Shown here in pieces: positions 1 to 5,539 of a DNA stretch of 5,539 nucleotides (its first letter is position 1; the number at the start of each line of letters is the position of its first letter). Both the position numbers and the translations under genes were made by a program. A model generated the notes under the pieces. The model was not told where the DNA came from. It ran no database searches and saw nothing but the letters and a program-made list of their open reading frames with translations. Origin of the DNA: Lactobacillus sp. GTDB taxonomy: Bacteria; Pseudomonadota; Alphaproteobacteria; RF32; CAG-239. Location: NCBI GenBank assembly GCA_031263385.1, contig JAISFX010000067.1:1-5539 (forward strand), written 5' to 3'.

Positions 1-1764
1 TATATATTATATAGAGAGCAAAGACAGCGTACCCGTGGCGATAAAAAAGTTATGGTTGATGTTGAAAGCTCTATTAATGAATATCTTGAAAGACTTGACT
101 GGCGCGTTAACGAAAACGCCAACCAAGGTTATTCAAACGGCGGCTTAATCTTAAACGTTGCCGGCAAGGTTACGGCAAATTATTGGTTGAGCCACGTTTA
201 CCCTTCAGAAGTGGGCGATGCTCACCGCAGTGGCGACATTCACATCCACGACTTAAGCATGCTGGCAGCATATTGCGCCGGCTGGTCATTAAAAACACTT
301 CTTCACGAAGGCTTCAACGGCGTTCCCGGCAAAGCAGAGGCAGGCCCTGCCAAACATCTTTCTGCAGCAGTTGGGCAAATGGTAAACTTCTTCGGAACAT
401 TACAAAACGAATGGGCCGGCGCACAAGCCTTCTCATCAGTAGATACCTACCTTGCACCATATATCCGCAAAGACAATCTTTCTTATAAAGAGGTTTATCA
501 AAAAATTCAGGAGTTGGTGTTTAACCTAAATATTCCATCTCGTTGGGGCTCACAAACACCATTCACTAACTTTACCTTTGATTGGGTCTGCCCTGAAGAC
601 TTAAGAGATACTCACCCGATTATTGCTGGCGAAGAGCAGTCATTTACTTATGGTGATTTGCAAAAAGAAATGGACATGATAAATAAAGCCTACATGACAA
701 TCATGACTAAAGGCGACATTAAAGGCCGTCCTTTCACCTTCCCGATTCCCACTTATAACATCACCAAAGACTTCCCCTGGGAGGACGAGAACACAGAACT
801 CTTGTTTGAGATGACAGCCAAGTACGGCCTCCCTTATTTCCAAAACTTTTTGAACTCGGTTCTTGAGCCAAAGCAAATTCGCTCAATGTGCTGCCGTCTG
901 CAGTTAGATTTGCGAGAGCTTTTAGCCAAAGGCAATGGCTTATTTGGCTCTGCGGAGCAAACGGGTTCAATCGGTGTAGTAACATTCAACTGCGCCAGAT
1001 TAGGCTACCTCTATAAAGGAGATGAAGCGGGCCTTTATGGTCGTCTAGATGAGCTTCTTAATATTGCCAGAACCTCTTTAGAGATTAAACGCAAAGTTAT
1101 TCAGCGTTTAATAGACCAAGGGCTGTTCCCTTTCACCAAGCGCTATTTGGGCACACTCCGCAATCACTTCTCTACAATTGGTGTAAACGGAATGAACGAG
1201 ATGATTGCCAACTTCACAGATGGCAAAGAAGACATCTCTACCAAATGGGGAATAGACTTTGCCTTAAAGTTTATGGATTACATTCGCGATCGTTTAGTTA
1301 AAATTCAGGAAGAAACCGGCCACATGTATAACCTCGAGGCAACACCTGCAGAGGGCGCGGCCACTCGTTTCGCTCGTGAAGATAAAAAACGTTTCAAAGA
1401 TATCATCCAAGCAGGAACCAAAGAAGACCCTGTTTACTCCAACTCATCACAATTGCCTTTCGGCTATACTGATGACCCTTTTGAGGCACTTGACCTCCAG
1501 TCAGAGCTTCAGACCAAATATACCGGTGGCACGGTTTTGCACCTTTACATGAATCAAGGCTTGTCTTCGGCAAAGGTCTGCCGAGAGCTTATCAAGAAGG
1601 TGCTAACCAACTATCGCTTGCCATATATTACTGTAACCCCGACATTCTCGGTCTGTCCAAAACACGGACACCTTCCGGGAGAACACAAGTACTGTCCTGT
1701 CTGCGATGAGGAGATTAAGACAGAAAAAAGAAGAGCCGCAGCTGCCAGAAAAGAAGTTGCTTAA
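1..1764 (+). CDS. nrdD: Anaerobic (class III) ribonucleoside-triphosphate reductase, large catalytic body; 5'-partial, lacks its own glycyl-radical loop
   Basis: This is the catalytic subunit that reduces ribonucleoside triphosphates to deoxyribonucleotides without oxygen, in the cytoplasm. The frame is open to the left edge. The in-frame residues before the Met at 52 read YILYREQRQRTR, like the end of an ATP-cone, so the true start lies upstream and 52 is an internal Met. Numbering from that Met, the family motifs are GDIHIHD (61-67), YCAGW with C75, PAKH (99-102), GAQAFS (123-128), SMCCRL (278-283; C281 is the likely thiyl-radical cysteine), GSIGVVTFN (305-313) and the zinc-knuckle region with C535, H538, C548 and C551. 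In ordinary NrdD the RVxGY glycyl-radical loop follows this knuckle. Here the protein instead ends in a Lys/Arg/Ala-rich tail and a stop at 1762-1764, with a second in-frame TAA at 1768. The radical loop is in the next gene. Family identity is very secure; the motif-to-residue roles are by recalled homology. Confidence 0.96.
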   Translation, partial: YILYREQRQRTRGDKKVMVDVESSINEYLERLDWRVNENANQGYSNGGLILNVAGKVTANYWLSHVYPSEVGDAHRSGDIHIHDLSMLAAYCAGWSLKTLLHEGFNGVPGKAEAGPAKHLSAAVGQMVNFFGTLQNEWAGAQAFSSVDTYLAPYIRKDNLSYKEVYQKIQELVFNLNIPSRWGSQTPFTNFTFDWVCPEDLRDTHPIIAGEEQSFTYGDLQKEMDMINKAYMTIMTKGDIKGRPFTFPIPTYNITKDFPWEDENTELLFEMTAKYGLPYFQNFLNSVLEPKQIRSMCCRLQLDLRELLAKGNGLFGSAEQTGSIGVVTFNCARLGYLYKGDEAGLYGRLDELLNIARTSLEIKRKVIQRLIDQGLFPFTKRYLGTLRNHFSTIGVNGMNEMIANFTDGKEDISTKWGIDFALKFMDYIRDRLVKIQEETGHMYNLEATPAEGAATRFAREDKKRFKDIIQAGTKEDPVYSNSSQLPFGYTDDPFEALDLQSELQTKYTGGTVLHLYMNQGLSSAKVCRELIKKVLTNYRLPYITVTPTFSVCPKHGHLPGEHKYCPVCDEEIKTEKRRAAAARKEVA

Positions 1765-1790
1765 GTTTAACAATTCTAGTAAAATATCAA

Positions 1791-1796
1791 GAGGAG
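1791..1796 (+). promoter_or_regulatory. Shine-Dalgarno site for the small glycyl-radical gene
   Basis: GAGGAG lies six bases before the ATG at 1803, inside the 38-base gap after nrdD. It is close to the ideal sequence and spacing. It matters because it indicates that the small downstream frame is translated independently, rather than being the broken tail of nrdD. Confidence 0.85.
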
Positions 1797-1802
1797 ATAG
1801 AA

Positions 1803-2012
1803 ATGACTGTTATCAATATTGAAGAAATAAAATTAGAAGACAGCGAAAGACAGGAATGTGAAATCTGGAGCCGAGTAATGGGTTATTATCGCCCTGTTTC
1901 AGAATTCAACAAAGGCAAGAAGTCTGAGTTTTATTCCAGAAAATGTTTTACGGAAGAAAAGGCTCTTCAGGGAATGACATCTTGTGGCTGCGAAAGCATC
2001 GCGGCAGAATAG
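1803..2012 (+). CDS. Stand-alone glycyl-radical module of anaerobic ribonucleotide reductase (split NrdD C-terminus), 69 aa
   Basis: This small protein matches the extreme C-terminus of ordinary NrdD. Residues 19-32 read CEIWSRVMGYYRPV, followed by FNKGKKSEF (35-43) and R46. G27 in RVMGY is the expected site of the stable glycyl radical installed by NrdG. The first 18 residues are acidic and lack a family motif. The tail holds C48 and a Cys-Gly-Cys at 61-63. There is no signal peptide or membrane segment. The gene sits between nrdD, which lacks this loop, and nrdG, which makes the radical, and has an excellent ribosome binding site. The inference is that it docks into the large NrdD body to rebuild the active enzyme. 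A less likely alternative is a spare part like GrcA/YfiD of pyruvate formate-lyase, but no intact NrdD is visible here for it to repair. Homology is secure; the assembled complex is inferred. Confidence 0.92.
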   Translation: MTVINIEEIKLEDSERQECEIWSRVMGYYRPVSEFNKGKKSEFYSRKCFTEEKALQGMTSCGCESIAAE

Positions 2013-2016
2013 TTTA

Positions 2017-2727
2017 ATGTCCACTAACAAAACCATAAAAATCGGCGGCGTAGAGACCTTCTCCGCCGTCGATTTTCCTAATAAACTGGCAGCAGCAGTG
2101 TTCTTGCAGGGTTGCCCTTGGCGTTGCCCTTTTTGTTACAACACATCATTGCAAAATATAGAGCCGCAGCAAAATTTTGTTTGGCAAAAATTTCTTGCAT
2201 TTTTAGAACAAAGAAAAGGCCTCTTAGAGGCAGTCGTTTTCAGTGGTGGAGAACCCCTGCTTCAAGATGCTGTCTTAAATGCTATAGATGATGTAAAAAA
2301 ACTTGGATACCTGATAGGTTTTCATACCGGCGGTTATCGCCCCAAGCTTTTTGAAAAAGTTTTAGAAAAAGTTGACTGGGTTGGTTTTGACATCAAAGCT
2401 CCTTTTGAAGAAGAAAAATATAAAACAGCAGTGGGAGGGATTAGCCACCTCAATCAGGTTTTGCAAAGCTTAGATATGCTGCTGGCAAGCGGCAAAGATT
2501 TTGAGTGCCGCACAACTTGCGATCCTCGCATCTTAGATGTTAAAGATATTTATACCATAGCCGATTCTCTAAAAAATCGTGGCGTAAAGAAATATCATTT
2601 GCAAAAATATCGCCCCATCGAAAGTGATACCCTTACCCAAGACAGCGATTGCGAAAAATTTATGACAGATAGTTCTTTAACAAATTACCTCAAGTCCAAT
2701 TTTAAAGAAACAGAATTAAGGAAATAG
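2017..2727 (+). CDS. nrdG: Anaerobic ribonucleotide reductase activating protein, radical SAM (NrdG2-like), 236 aa
   Basis: This is the activase that uses a [4Fe-4S] cluster and S-adenosylmethionine to create the glycyl radical of class III ribonucleotide reductase. The radical-SAM motif CPWRCPFC (C33, C37, C40; CxxxCxxC) binds the cluster. SGGEP (76-80) is the usual SAM-contacting motif, and GFDIKAP (123-129) is typical of the NrdG2-type activases. The start at ATG 2017 is chosen because IGGVETFSAVDFP follows a few residues later, where homologues begin. It lies four bases after the stop of the small gene and has no clear ribosome site, so translational coupling is likely. A GTG at 1984 with AGGGA upstream (1969-1973) would add 11 residues and overlap the previous gene; it is possible but less likely. 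The expected substrate here is the separate 69-residue protein, which is unusual. Family identity is secure. Confidence 0.94.
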   Translation: MSTNKTIKIGGVETFSAVDFPNKLAAAVFLQGCPWRCPFCYNTSLQNIEPQQNFVWQKFLAFLEQRKGLLEAVVFSGGEPLLQDAVLNAIDDVKKLGYLIGFHTGGYRPKLFEKVLEKVDWVGFDIKAPFEEEKYKTAVGGISHLNQVLQSLDMLLASGKDFECRTTCDPRILDVKDIYTIADSLKNRGVKKYHLQKYRPIESDTLTQDSDCEKFMTDSSLTNYLKSNFKETELRK

Positions 2728-2729
2728 AC

Positions 2730-3236
2730 ATGACATCAAAAATAGGCTTTTATGCCGGCTCGTTTGACCCTTTTACCAAAGGTCATTTTGCAGTTTTAAA
2801 AGAGTCTCTAAAAGAATTTGATAAGATAGTAATCGGGGTCGGCCTTAATCCGGATAAAAAAGAGCTCTTTACTCAAGACGAGCGCGTAGAGCAAATAAAA
2901 CATTTGCTAAAAGATATTCCGAATGTAGAGGTGTTGTCTTATAAAGGTCTTACTGTCGACGAGGCCATAAAATGTAATGCCGATGCCCTCATCCGCGGAG
3001 AAAGGATAATCGGCGAGCACGATTCTGAGCTAGAACTTGCTTTCATGAATCAATTACTTTTTGATGTTAGGGGTTCTAAAATCAAGACACATTTCATCAC
3101 TATCTCTGATGAGAGCCTTCGATATGTATCTTCTTCTGCATGCAAATATTTGTGCTCAATTGGCGAATTTGAAGCCGCAAAATATTTTGTTGCACCATAT
3201 GTTTATGATGAACTGATTAAAAGGTATATAAAATAA
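2730..3236 (+). CDS. coaD: Pantetheine-phosphate adenylyltransferase (CoaD-like), 168 aa
   Basis: CoaD transfers an adenylyl group from ATP to 4'-phosphopantetheine, giving dephospho-CoA, the penultimate step of coenzyme A synthesis in the cytoplasm. The nucleotidyltransferase signature GSFDPFTKGH (10-19, with H19) is clear. NPDKKELF (40-47) matches the substrate-lysine loop, LIRGER (87-92) the IRGLR segment, and SSSACK (134-139) the ISSS motif near the C-terminus. The length is normal for the family. The stretch after IRG is diverged: GERIIGEHDSELELAFMN stands where most CoaD proteins have GLRxxxDFEYE, though the downstream MN is kept. AAGGA at 2718-2722, within the end of nrdG, lies seven bases before the ATG. 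The gene starts two bases after the nrdG stop, so it is almost certainly co-transcribed. The divergence leaves open a paralogue with altered specificity. Confidence 0.88.
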   Translation: MTSKIGFYAGSFDPFTKGHFAVLKESLKEFDKIVIGVGLNPDKKELFTQDERVEQIKHLLKDIPNVEVLSYKGLTVDEAIKCNADALIRGERIIGEHDSELELAFMNQLLFDVRGSKIKTHFITISDESLRYVSSSACKYLCSIGEFEAAKYFVAPYVYDELIKRYIK

Positions 3237-3245
3237 ACACCCTTG

Positions 3246-3260
3246 CACACCTGCTGTGTG
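3246..3260. terminator. Weak hairpin between convergent operons, possible bidirectional terminator
   Basis: CACAC and GTGTG form a five-base-pair stem with a five-base loop in the 26-base gap between the coaD stop and the stop of the convergent hydrolase gene. The position suits a shared terminator. The stem is short and there is no clean T run on the + strand; the - strand side is only moderately T-rich, so the call is tentative. Confidence 0.3.
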
Positions 3261-3262
3261 GA

Positions 3263-4114
3263 CTATGATGTGTATTTAGCTGCCGCACGAGCCAAGGCCT
3301 CAAATATCCTCTCGCTATACTTATCGTTAAATGCTACAGATGTATATTCCGGGTGCCATTGAACACCTATTGCAAACGGGTGGTCAACAAGTTCAATCGC
3401 TTCAACGATTCCCTCGCCGCTCACAGCCGTAAGTTTGATATCTCCGTTTGGAGAAATACTTTGCGGAATAATAGATTCCCCATGATTAGAATTTACAAAA
3501 AAGTTATCATCTTGAACAATGCCAAAAAACTTAGAATTTCTGTTTGCAATTTTTATAACATGAGCCTTAGGGTTTTTCTTTTCCCCTTTATGTGTCTCGG
3601 CCACGCCGGTTTCTTCTTTAAGGTTATAATACATTCTAAGCCCGTCTTTATATCCCCTAACACCGGCCAACATCTGCATCCCTGCACAAATTCCTAAGAT
3701 AGGCATTCCGGTTTTTAATGTTTCTTCAACGGCATCAATATACGCTCTTGTGCGATTATTGGTTTCATGCTCCACTTTTTTAACATACCATTCCTGCGGA
3801 GAATTAAAGAACCCTCCCGGCAGAACCATCCCTCTAATCCCTTGCATTTGTTCTGCAGTTTTTTCGTATGAAATAAGCCTGATGTTAAGCCCTGCTTTTT
3901 TAATCGCCGCTACATAAAATTCATCAATCGAATAATCACTTCCGTCACGTCCCAGCAACAAACCTACAGTTAATTTATCAGGCTCATTGTCTGGCAAAAC
4001 AATTTCCGGAACTTCGCCGCTATCGATAATATTTTTTATTTCATCTTCATGAACGGCAAAAGAATCATAATCACAACCTTCATATCTTTTCTTTTCCAGC
4101 AAAACTTGTTTCAT
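3263..4114 (-). CDS. Class I glutamine amidotransferase-like hydrolase, PuuD / peptidase C26 family, 283 aa
   Basis: The protein belongs to the class I glutamine amidotransferase fold, closest in motif layout to gamma-glutamyl-gamma-aminobutyrate hydrolases (PuuD), which cleave gamma-glutamyl bonds in the cytoplasm. LPGG (98-101) precedes the oxyanion region. GICAGMQ (141-147) is the nucleophile elbow with C143. NSNHGE (208-213) is the family's NSxH segment, and QWHPE (252-256) supplies H254 and E256 of the catalytic triad. The first ~47 residues precede the usual start of the domain (LTVGLLLG) and match nothing I recognise; they are hydrophilic with no signal peptide. The elbow has Ala where PuuD proteins usually have Arg (GICRG), so the true substrate may differ. 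The ATG shares one base with the stop of the upstream flavin reductase gene, with AAAGG nine bases before it, which implies coupled translation. Family is secure, substrate unknown. Confidence 0.85.
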   Translation of the reverse strand: MKQVLLEKKRYEGCDYDSFAVHEDEIKNIIDSGEVPEIVLPDNEPDKLTVGLLLGRDGSDYSIDEFYVAAIKKAGLNIRLISYEKTAEQMQGIRGMVLPGGFFNSPQEWYVKKVEHETNNRTRAYIDAVEETLKTGMPILGICAGMQMLAGVRGYKDGLRMYYNLKEETGVAETHKGEKKNPKAHVIKIANRNSKFFGIVQDDNFFVNSNHGESIIPQSISPNGDIKLTAVSGEGIVEAIELVDHPFAIGVQWHPEYTSVAFNDKYSERIFEALARAAAKYTS

Positions 4115-4707
4115 TATTTTTTACCTTTCTTTTTAAGCTGTGCGATTCTTTTTTTGTTAACGGAAAAACCAAAGCTTCCCAAAAAGCGCCCCATAGTAAA
4201 ATACTGCCCATGAGAATATGCTATTAATCCGGCTTTCTCTAAACAAAACTTACCATTCTCATCCATATATTTGTCGTCAATATTAACGGCAACAATCTCT
4301 GCCATAAACATATCATGCGAGCCATAATTAGTCACGCTCTTAACTTTACATTCAATAGATACAGGGGCCTCAATAATCTGAGGGGTATTAACCTTAGAGC
4401 ATTTGCCTGCGGTCAGGTTCATCTCCTTAAACTTATCAATGTTTCTTCCAGACTTTACCCCGCAAAAGTCTGTAGCTTCTAACAATGGCAAATTAGGCAG
4501 GTTTATTACAAACTCGCCTGCTTCTTTTATAATATCATAAGAATACCTCATCGGCCTGATAGACACATATGTCATCGGTGGCTCGCTGGCCACAATACCG
4601 GTCCATGCGATAGTCAGAACATTAGGTTTTTCAACCGTCCCGCAAGATACCAAAGCCGGAGGTAGCGGAGACAGCATTGTTCCTGCCTTCCATGTAACTT
4701 TTGCCAT
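4114..4707 (-). CDS. Flavin reductase-like, FMN-binding split-barrel protein, 197 aa
   Basis: The protein resembles the flavin reductase-like family (flavoredoxin and NAD(P)H:FMN oxidoreductase relatives), cytoplasmic proteins that bind FMN in a split beta-barrel and pass electrons to a partner. Typical features are PLPPALVSCG (14-23), NVLTIAWTG (29-37), SEPPMTYVSIRP (41-52) followed by RYSYDII and EFVINLP (65-71), and DFCGVKSGRNIDKF (80-93). Length is normal for the family; the C-terminus is a basic tail rich in Lys. AAGGA (4720-4716) stands eight bases before the ATG, supporting this start. It is the first gene of a two-gene operon with the amidotransferase-like hydrolase, and the TAATG junction shares one base. 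The partner and electron donor cannot be told from the sequence; a flavoredoxin role would fit an anaerobic lifestyle but is inferred. Confidence 0.85.
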   Translation of the reverse strand: MAKVTWKAGTMLSPLPPALVSCGTVEKPNVLTIAWTGIVASEPPMTYVSIRPMRYSYDIIKEAGEFVINLPNLPLLEATDFCGVKSGRNIDKFKEMNLTAGKCSKVNTPQIIEAPVSIECKVKSVTNYGSHDMFMAEIVAVNIDDKYMDENGKFCLEKAGLIAYSHGQYFTMGRFLGSFGFSVNKKRIAQLKKKGKK

Positions 4708-4739
4708 TTCAATTATCCTTATAAAATTGTTATAACTAA

Positions 4740-4769
4740 AATCTATCTTCTTATTATTCTGCTTGTCAA
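4740..4769 (-). promoter_or_regulatory. Sigma70-like promoter for the flavin reductase / hydrolase operon
   Basis: On the - strand a perfect -35 box TTGACA (4769-4764) is followed after 18 bases by TAGATT (4745-4740), a four-of-six match to the -10 consensus. It lies about 30 bases upstream of the ribosome binding site, and the region is AT-rich. The -10 box is imperfect, so the exact start is uncertain. Confidence 0.5.
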
Positions 4770-4781
4770 ACTAAAAAGTTA

Positions 4782-4810
4782 TTTACAAAATGCCTTTTTC
4801 TACATAGAGT
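4782..4810 (+). promoter_or_regulatory. Sigma70-like promoter for the ankyrin-repeat gene
   Basis: TTTACA (4782-4787) and TAGAGT (4805-4810) are 17 bases apart and match the -35 and -10 consensus in five and four of six positions. They lie 35 bases before the ATG at 4846. The -35 box is 12 bases from that of the divergent promoter, so a regulator or polymerase bound here could affect both directions. Confidence 0.45.
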
Positions 4811-4831
4811 TGAGCTAATGCGCAAATTTTT

Positions 4832-4838
4832 AAGGGGA
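4832..4838 (+). promoter_or_regulatory. Shine-Dalgarno site fixing the start of the ankyrin-repeat gene
   Basis: AAGGGGA lies seven bases before the ATG at 4846. It supports that start over the out-of-frame ATG at 4818, which has no such site. Confidence 0.75.
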
Positions 4839-4845
4839 TTCGTTT

Positions 4846-5539
4846 ATGAAAAAAGTTATATTAGGCATTTTTGCTGTCATAATCGTAGTCGGACTTTCTT
4901 GGGTTGGTTACAACTTCCACCAAAACACTCAAATAAACAATCAAAGCCTCAATGAGCTAATTCTCAAAGGCACCAACAAACAAGTTATCCAAAAAATAGC
5001 ATCAGGCGTTGATGTAAATGAAGAAGAGCAGGGTGTAACACCGCTGATGCTAGCATCAATTGTACAAAGAGATGTTAAAGTTTTTGAGGCTCTCATAGGT
5101 GCTGGTGCTAATGTTTCTTACAAAGACAGCAATGGGGTCTCTCCCATAATGTTCGCTTCCGGAATGCAAAGTGCTGAGATTGTCAAACTTCTCATAGATT
5201 CGGGGGCGGATATTAATGATGCAAACGTCAATGGTCAAACACCACTGATGTTTGCCGCAGAGATGAACGCTGATACTGAGGTCATGAACGTGTTGATTGA
5301 TGCCGGTGCTAATATGAATTATGAAAGCTCCGAAGGTAAAAAAGCCATTCTCAGTGCAGCAATGAGCAACAACAATATAGACGTGCTAAAAACCCTCATA
5401 GCCAGAGGTGCAGAAGTCGACAATAAAGACCTGATGGTCCTAATCGCCAATCAAGCAGATGTGGATGTCGTAAAAGTTTTGATTGAAGCCGGCGCAGATA
5501 TTAATTATAAAGATAAAAACAAGTTCACCCCGCTTATAA
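4846..5539 (+). CDS. Membrane-anchored ankyrin-repeat protein, 3'-partial (231 codons in the window)
   Basis: The frame opens at ATG 4846 and runs without a stop off the right edge. Residues 1-3 (MKK) and a hydrophobic stretch at about 4-20 (VILGIFAVIIVVGLSWV) form an N-terminal signal anchor. There is no lipobox cysteine and no obvious signal-peptidase site, so the rest probably sits in the periplasm, tethered to the inner membrane. From about residue 62 there are ankyrin repeats of ~33 residues with the usual TPLMLA or SPIMFA start and the LLIDSGADIN or LIDAGANMN end: roughly 62-94, 96-127, 129-160, 163-194, a shortened repeat at about 195-222, and the start of another at 226 (FTPLI). Ankyrin repeats are protein-binding scaffolds; the partner is unknown. 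The gene is divergent from the flavin reductase operon. The fold and anchor are secure, function is not. Confidence 0.85.
   Translation, partial: MKKVILGIFAVIIVVGLSWVGYNFHQNTQINNQSLNELILKGTNKQVIQKIASGVDVNEEEQGVTPLMLASIVQRDVKVFEALIGAGANVSYKDSNGVSPIMFASGMQSAEIVKLLIDSGADINDANVNGQTPLMFAAEMNADTEVMNVLIDAGANMNYESSEGKKAILSAAMSNNNIDVLKTLIARGAEVDNKDLMVLIANQADVDVVKVLIEAGADINYKDKNKFTPLI

Noticed and set aside
183..488. Open + strand frame of about 100 codons inside nrdD
   Set aside because: It lies wholly within the well-conserved nrdD frame, has no recognisable motif, and its Arg/Ser-rich composition looks like an out-of-frame reading.
640..985. Two short - strand open frames opposite nrdD
   Set aside because: They are antisense to strongly conserved catalytic-domain codons, overlap each other, and show no family motif.
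1..1764. nrdD looks richer in G+C than the genes after it
   Set aside because: The difference is visible by eye but is readily explained by codon choice in a conserved, well-expressed gene; no mobile-element or transfer boundary is visible.
3353..3697. Open + strand frame of 114 codons opposite the PuuD-like gene
   Set aside because: It is antisense to a gene with clear catalytic motifs and has no recognisable motif of its own.
4818..4968. ATG at 4818 opening a short frame that overlaps the start of the ankyrin gene
   Set aside because: It is out of frame with the ankyrin protein, lacks a ribosome site, and its translation shows no pattern. A leader peptide is possible but unsupported.
5056..5238. 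Short - strand open frame of 60 codons in the ankyrin region
   Set aside because: The + strand here has a continuous ankyrin frame with a strong ribosome site, so this is an antisense by-product.
4990..5539. Repeated nucleotide pattern suggesting a tandem DNA repeat
   Set aside because: The similarity is at the protein level (ankyrin repeats) and the bases have diverged, so it is not a DNA tandem repeat or CRISPR array.

Overview
The window is compact bacterial DNA, AT-rich overall, with short intergenic gaps and strong Shine-Dalgarno sites. It carries an oxygen-sensitive class III ribonucleotide reductase system, so the organism lives at least partly without oxygen. The gene style would suit an anaerobic or facultative Gram-negative, perhaps an uncultured alphaproteobacterium. 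That assignment is a guess from general resemblance; no marker gene in the window fixes the taxon.

Positions 1-3236 (+ strand) look like one operon. It contains nrdD (its 5' end lies outside the window), a 69-residue gene, nrdG, and a coaD-like gene. The key observation is that the reductase is split. The large NrdD polypeptide stops shortly after its C-terminal zinc-knuckle cysteines and contains no glycyl-radical loop. The missing loop (SRVMGYYRPV) is encoded by the next small gene, which has its own strong ribosome binding site and ATG. A working enzyme would therefore need the NrdD body, the separate radical module and the radical-SAM activase NrdG to act together. The glycine radical would be made on the small protein and used by the thiyl-radical cysteine of the large one. 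The coaD-like gene, for the penultimate step of coenzyme A synthesis, follows nrdG by two bases and has no obvious link to the reductase.

Positions 3263-4707 (- strand) hold a second, convergent operon of two genes: a flavin reductase-like protein, then a class I glutamine amidotransferase-like hydrolase of the PuuD/peptidase C26 type. Their stop and start share one base (TAATG). A weak hairpin sits in the 26-base gap between the two convergent operons.

Positions 4708-4845 are a divergent promoter region with back-to-back sigma70-like -35 boxes. From 4846 to the right edge runs an incomplete + strand gene for a membrane-anchored ankyrin-repeat protein, probably facing the periplasm. No RNA genes, CRISPR arrays, mobile elements or long repeats were seen, and no stretch over 300 bases lacks a gene.
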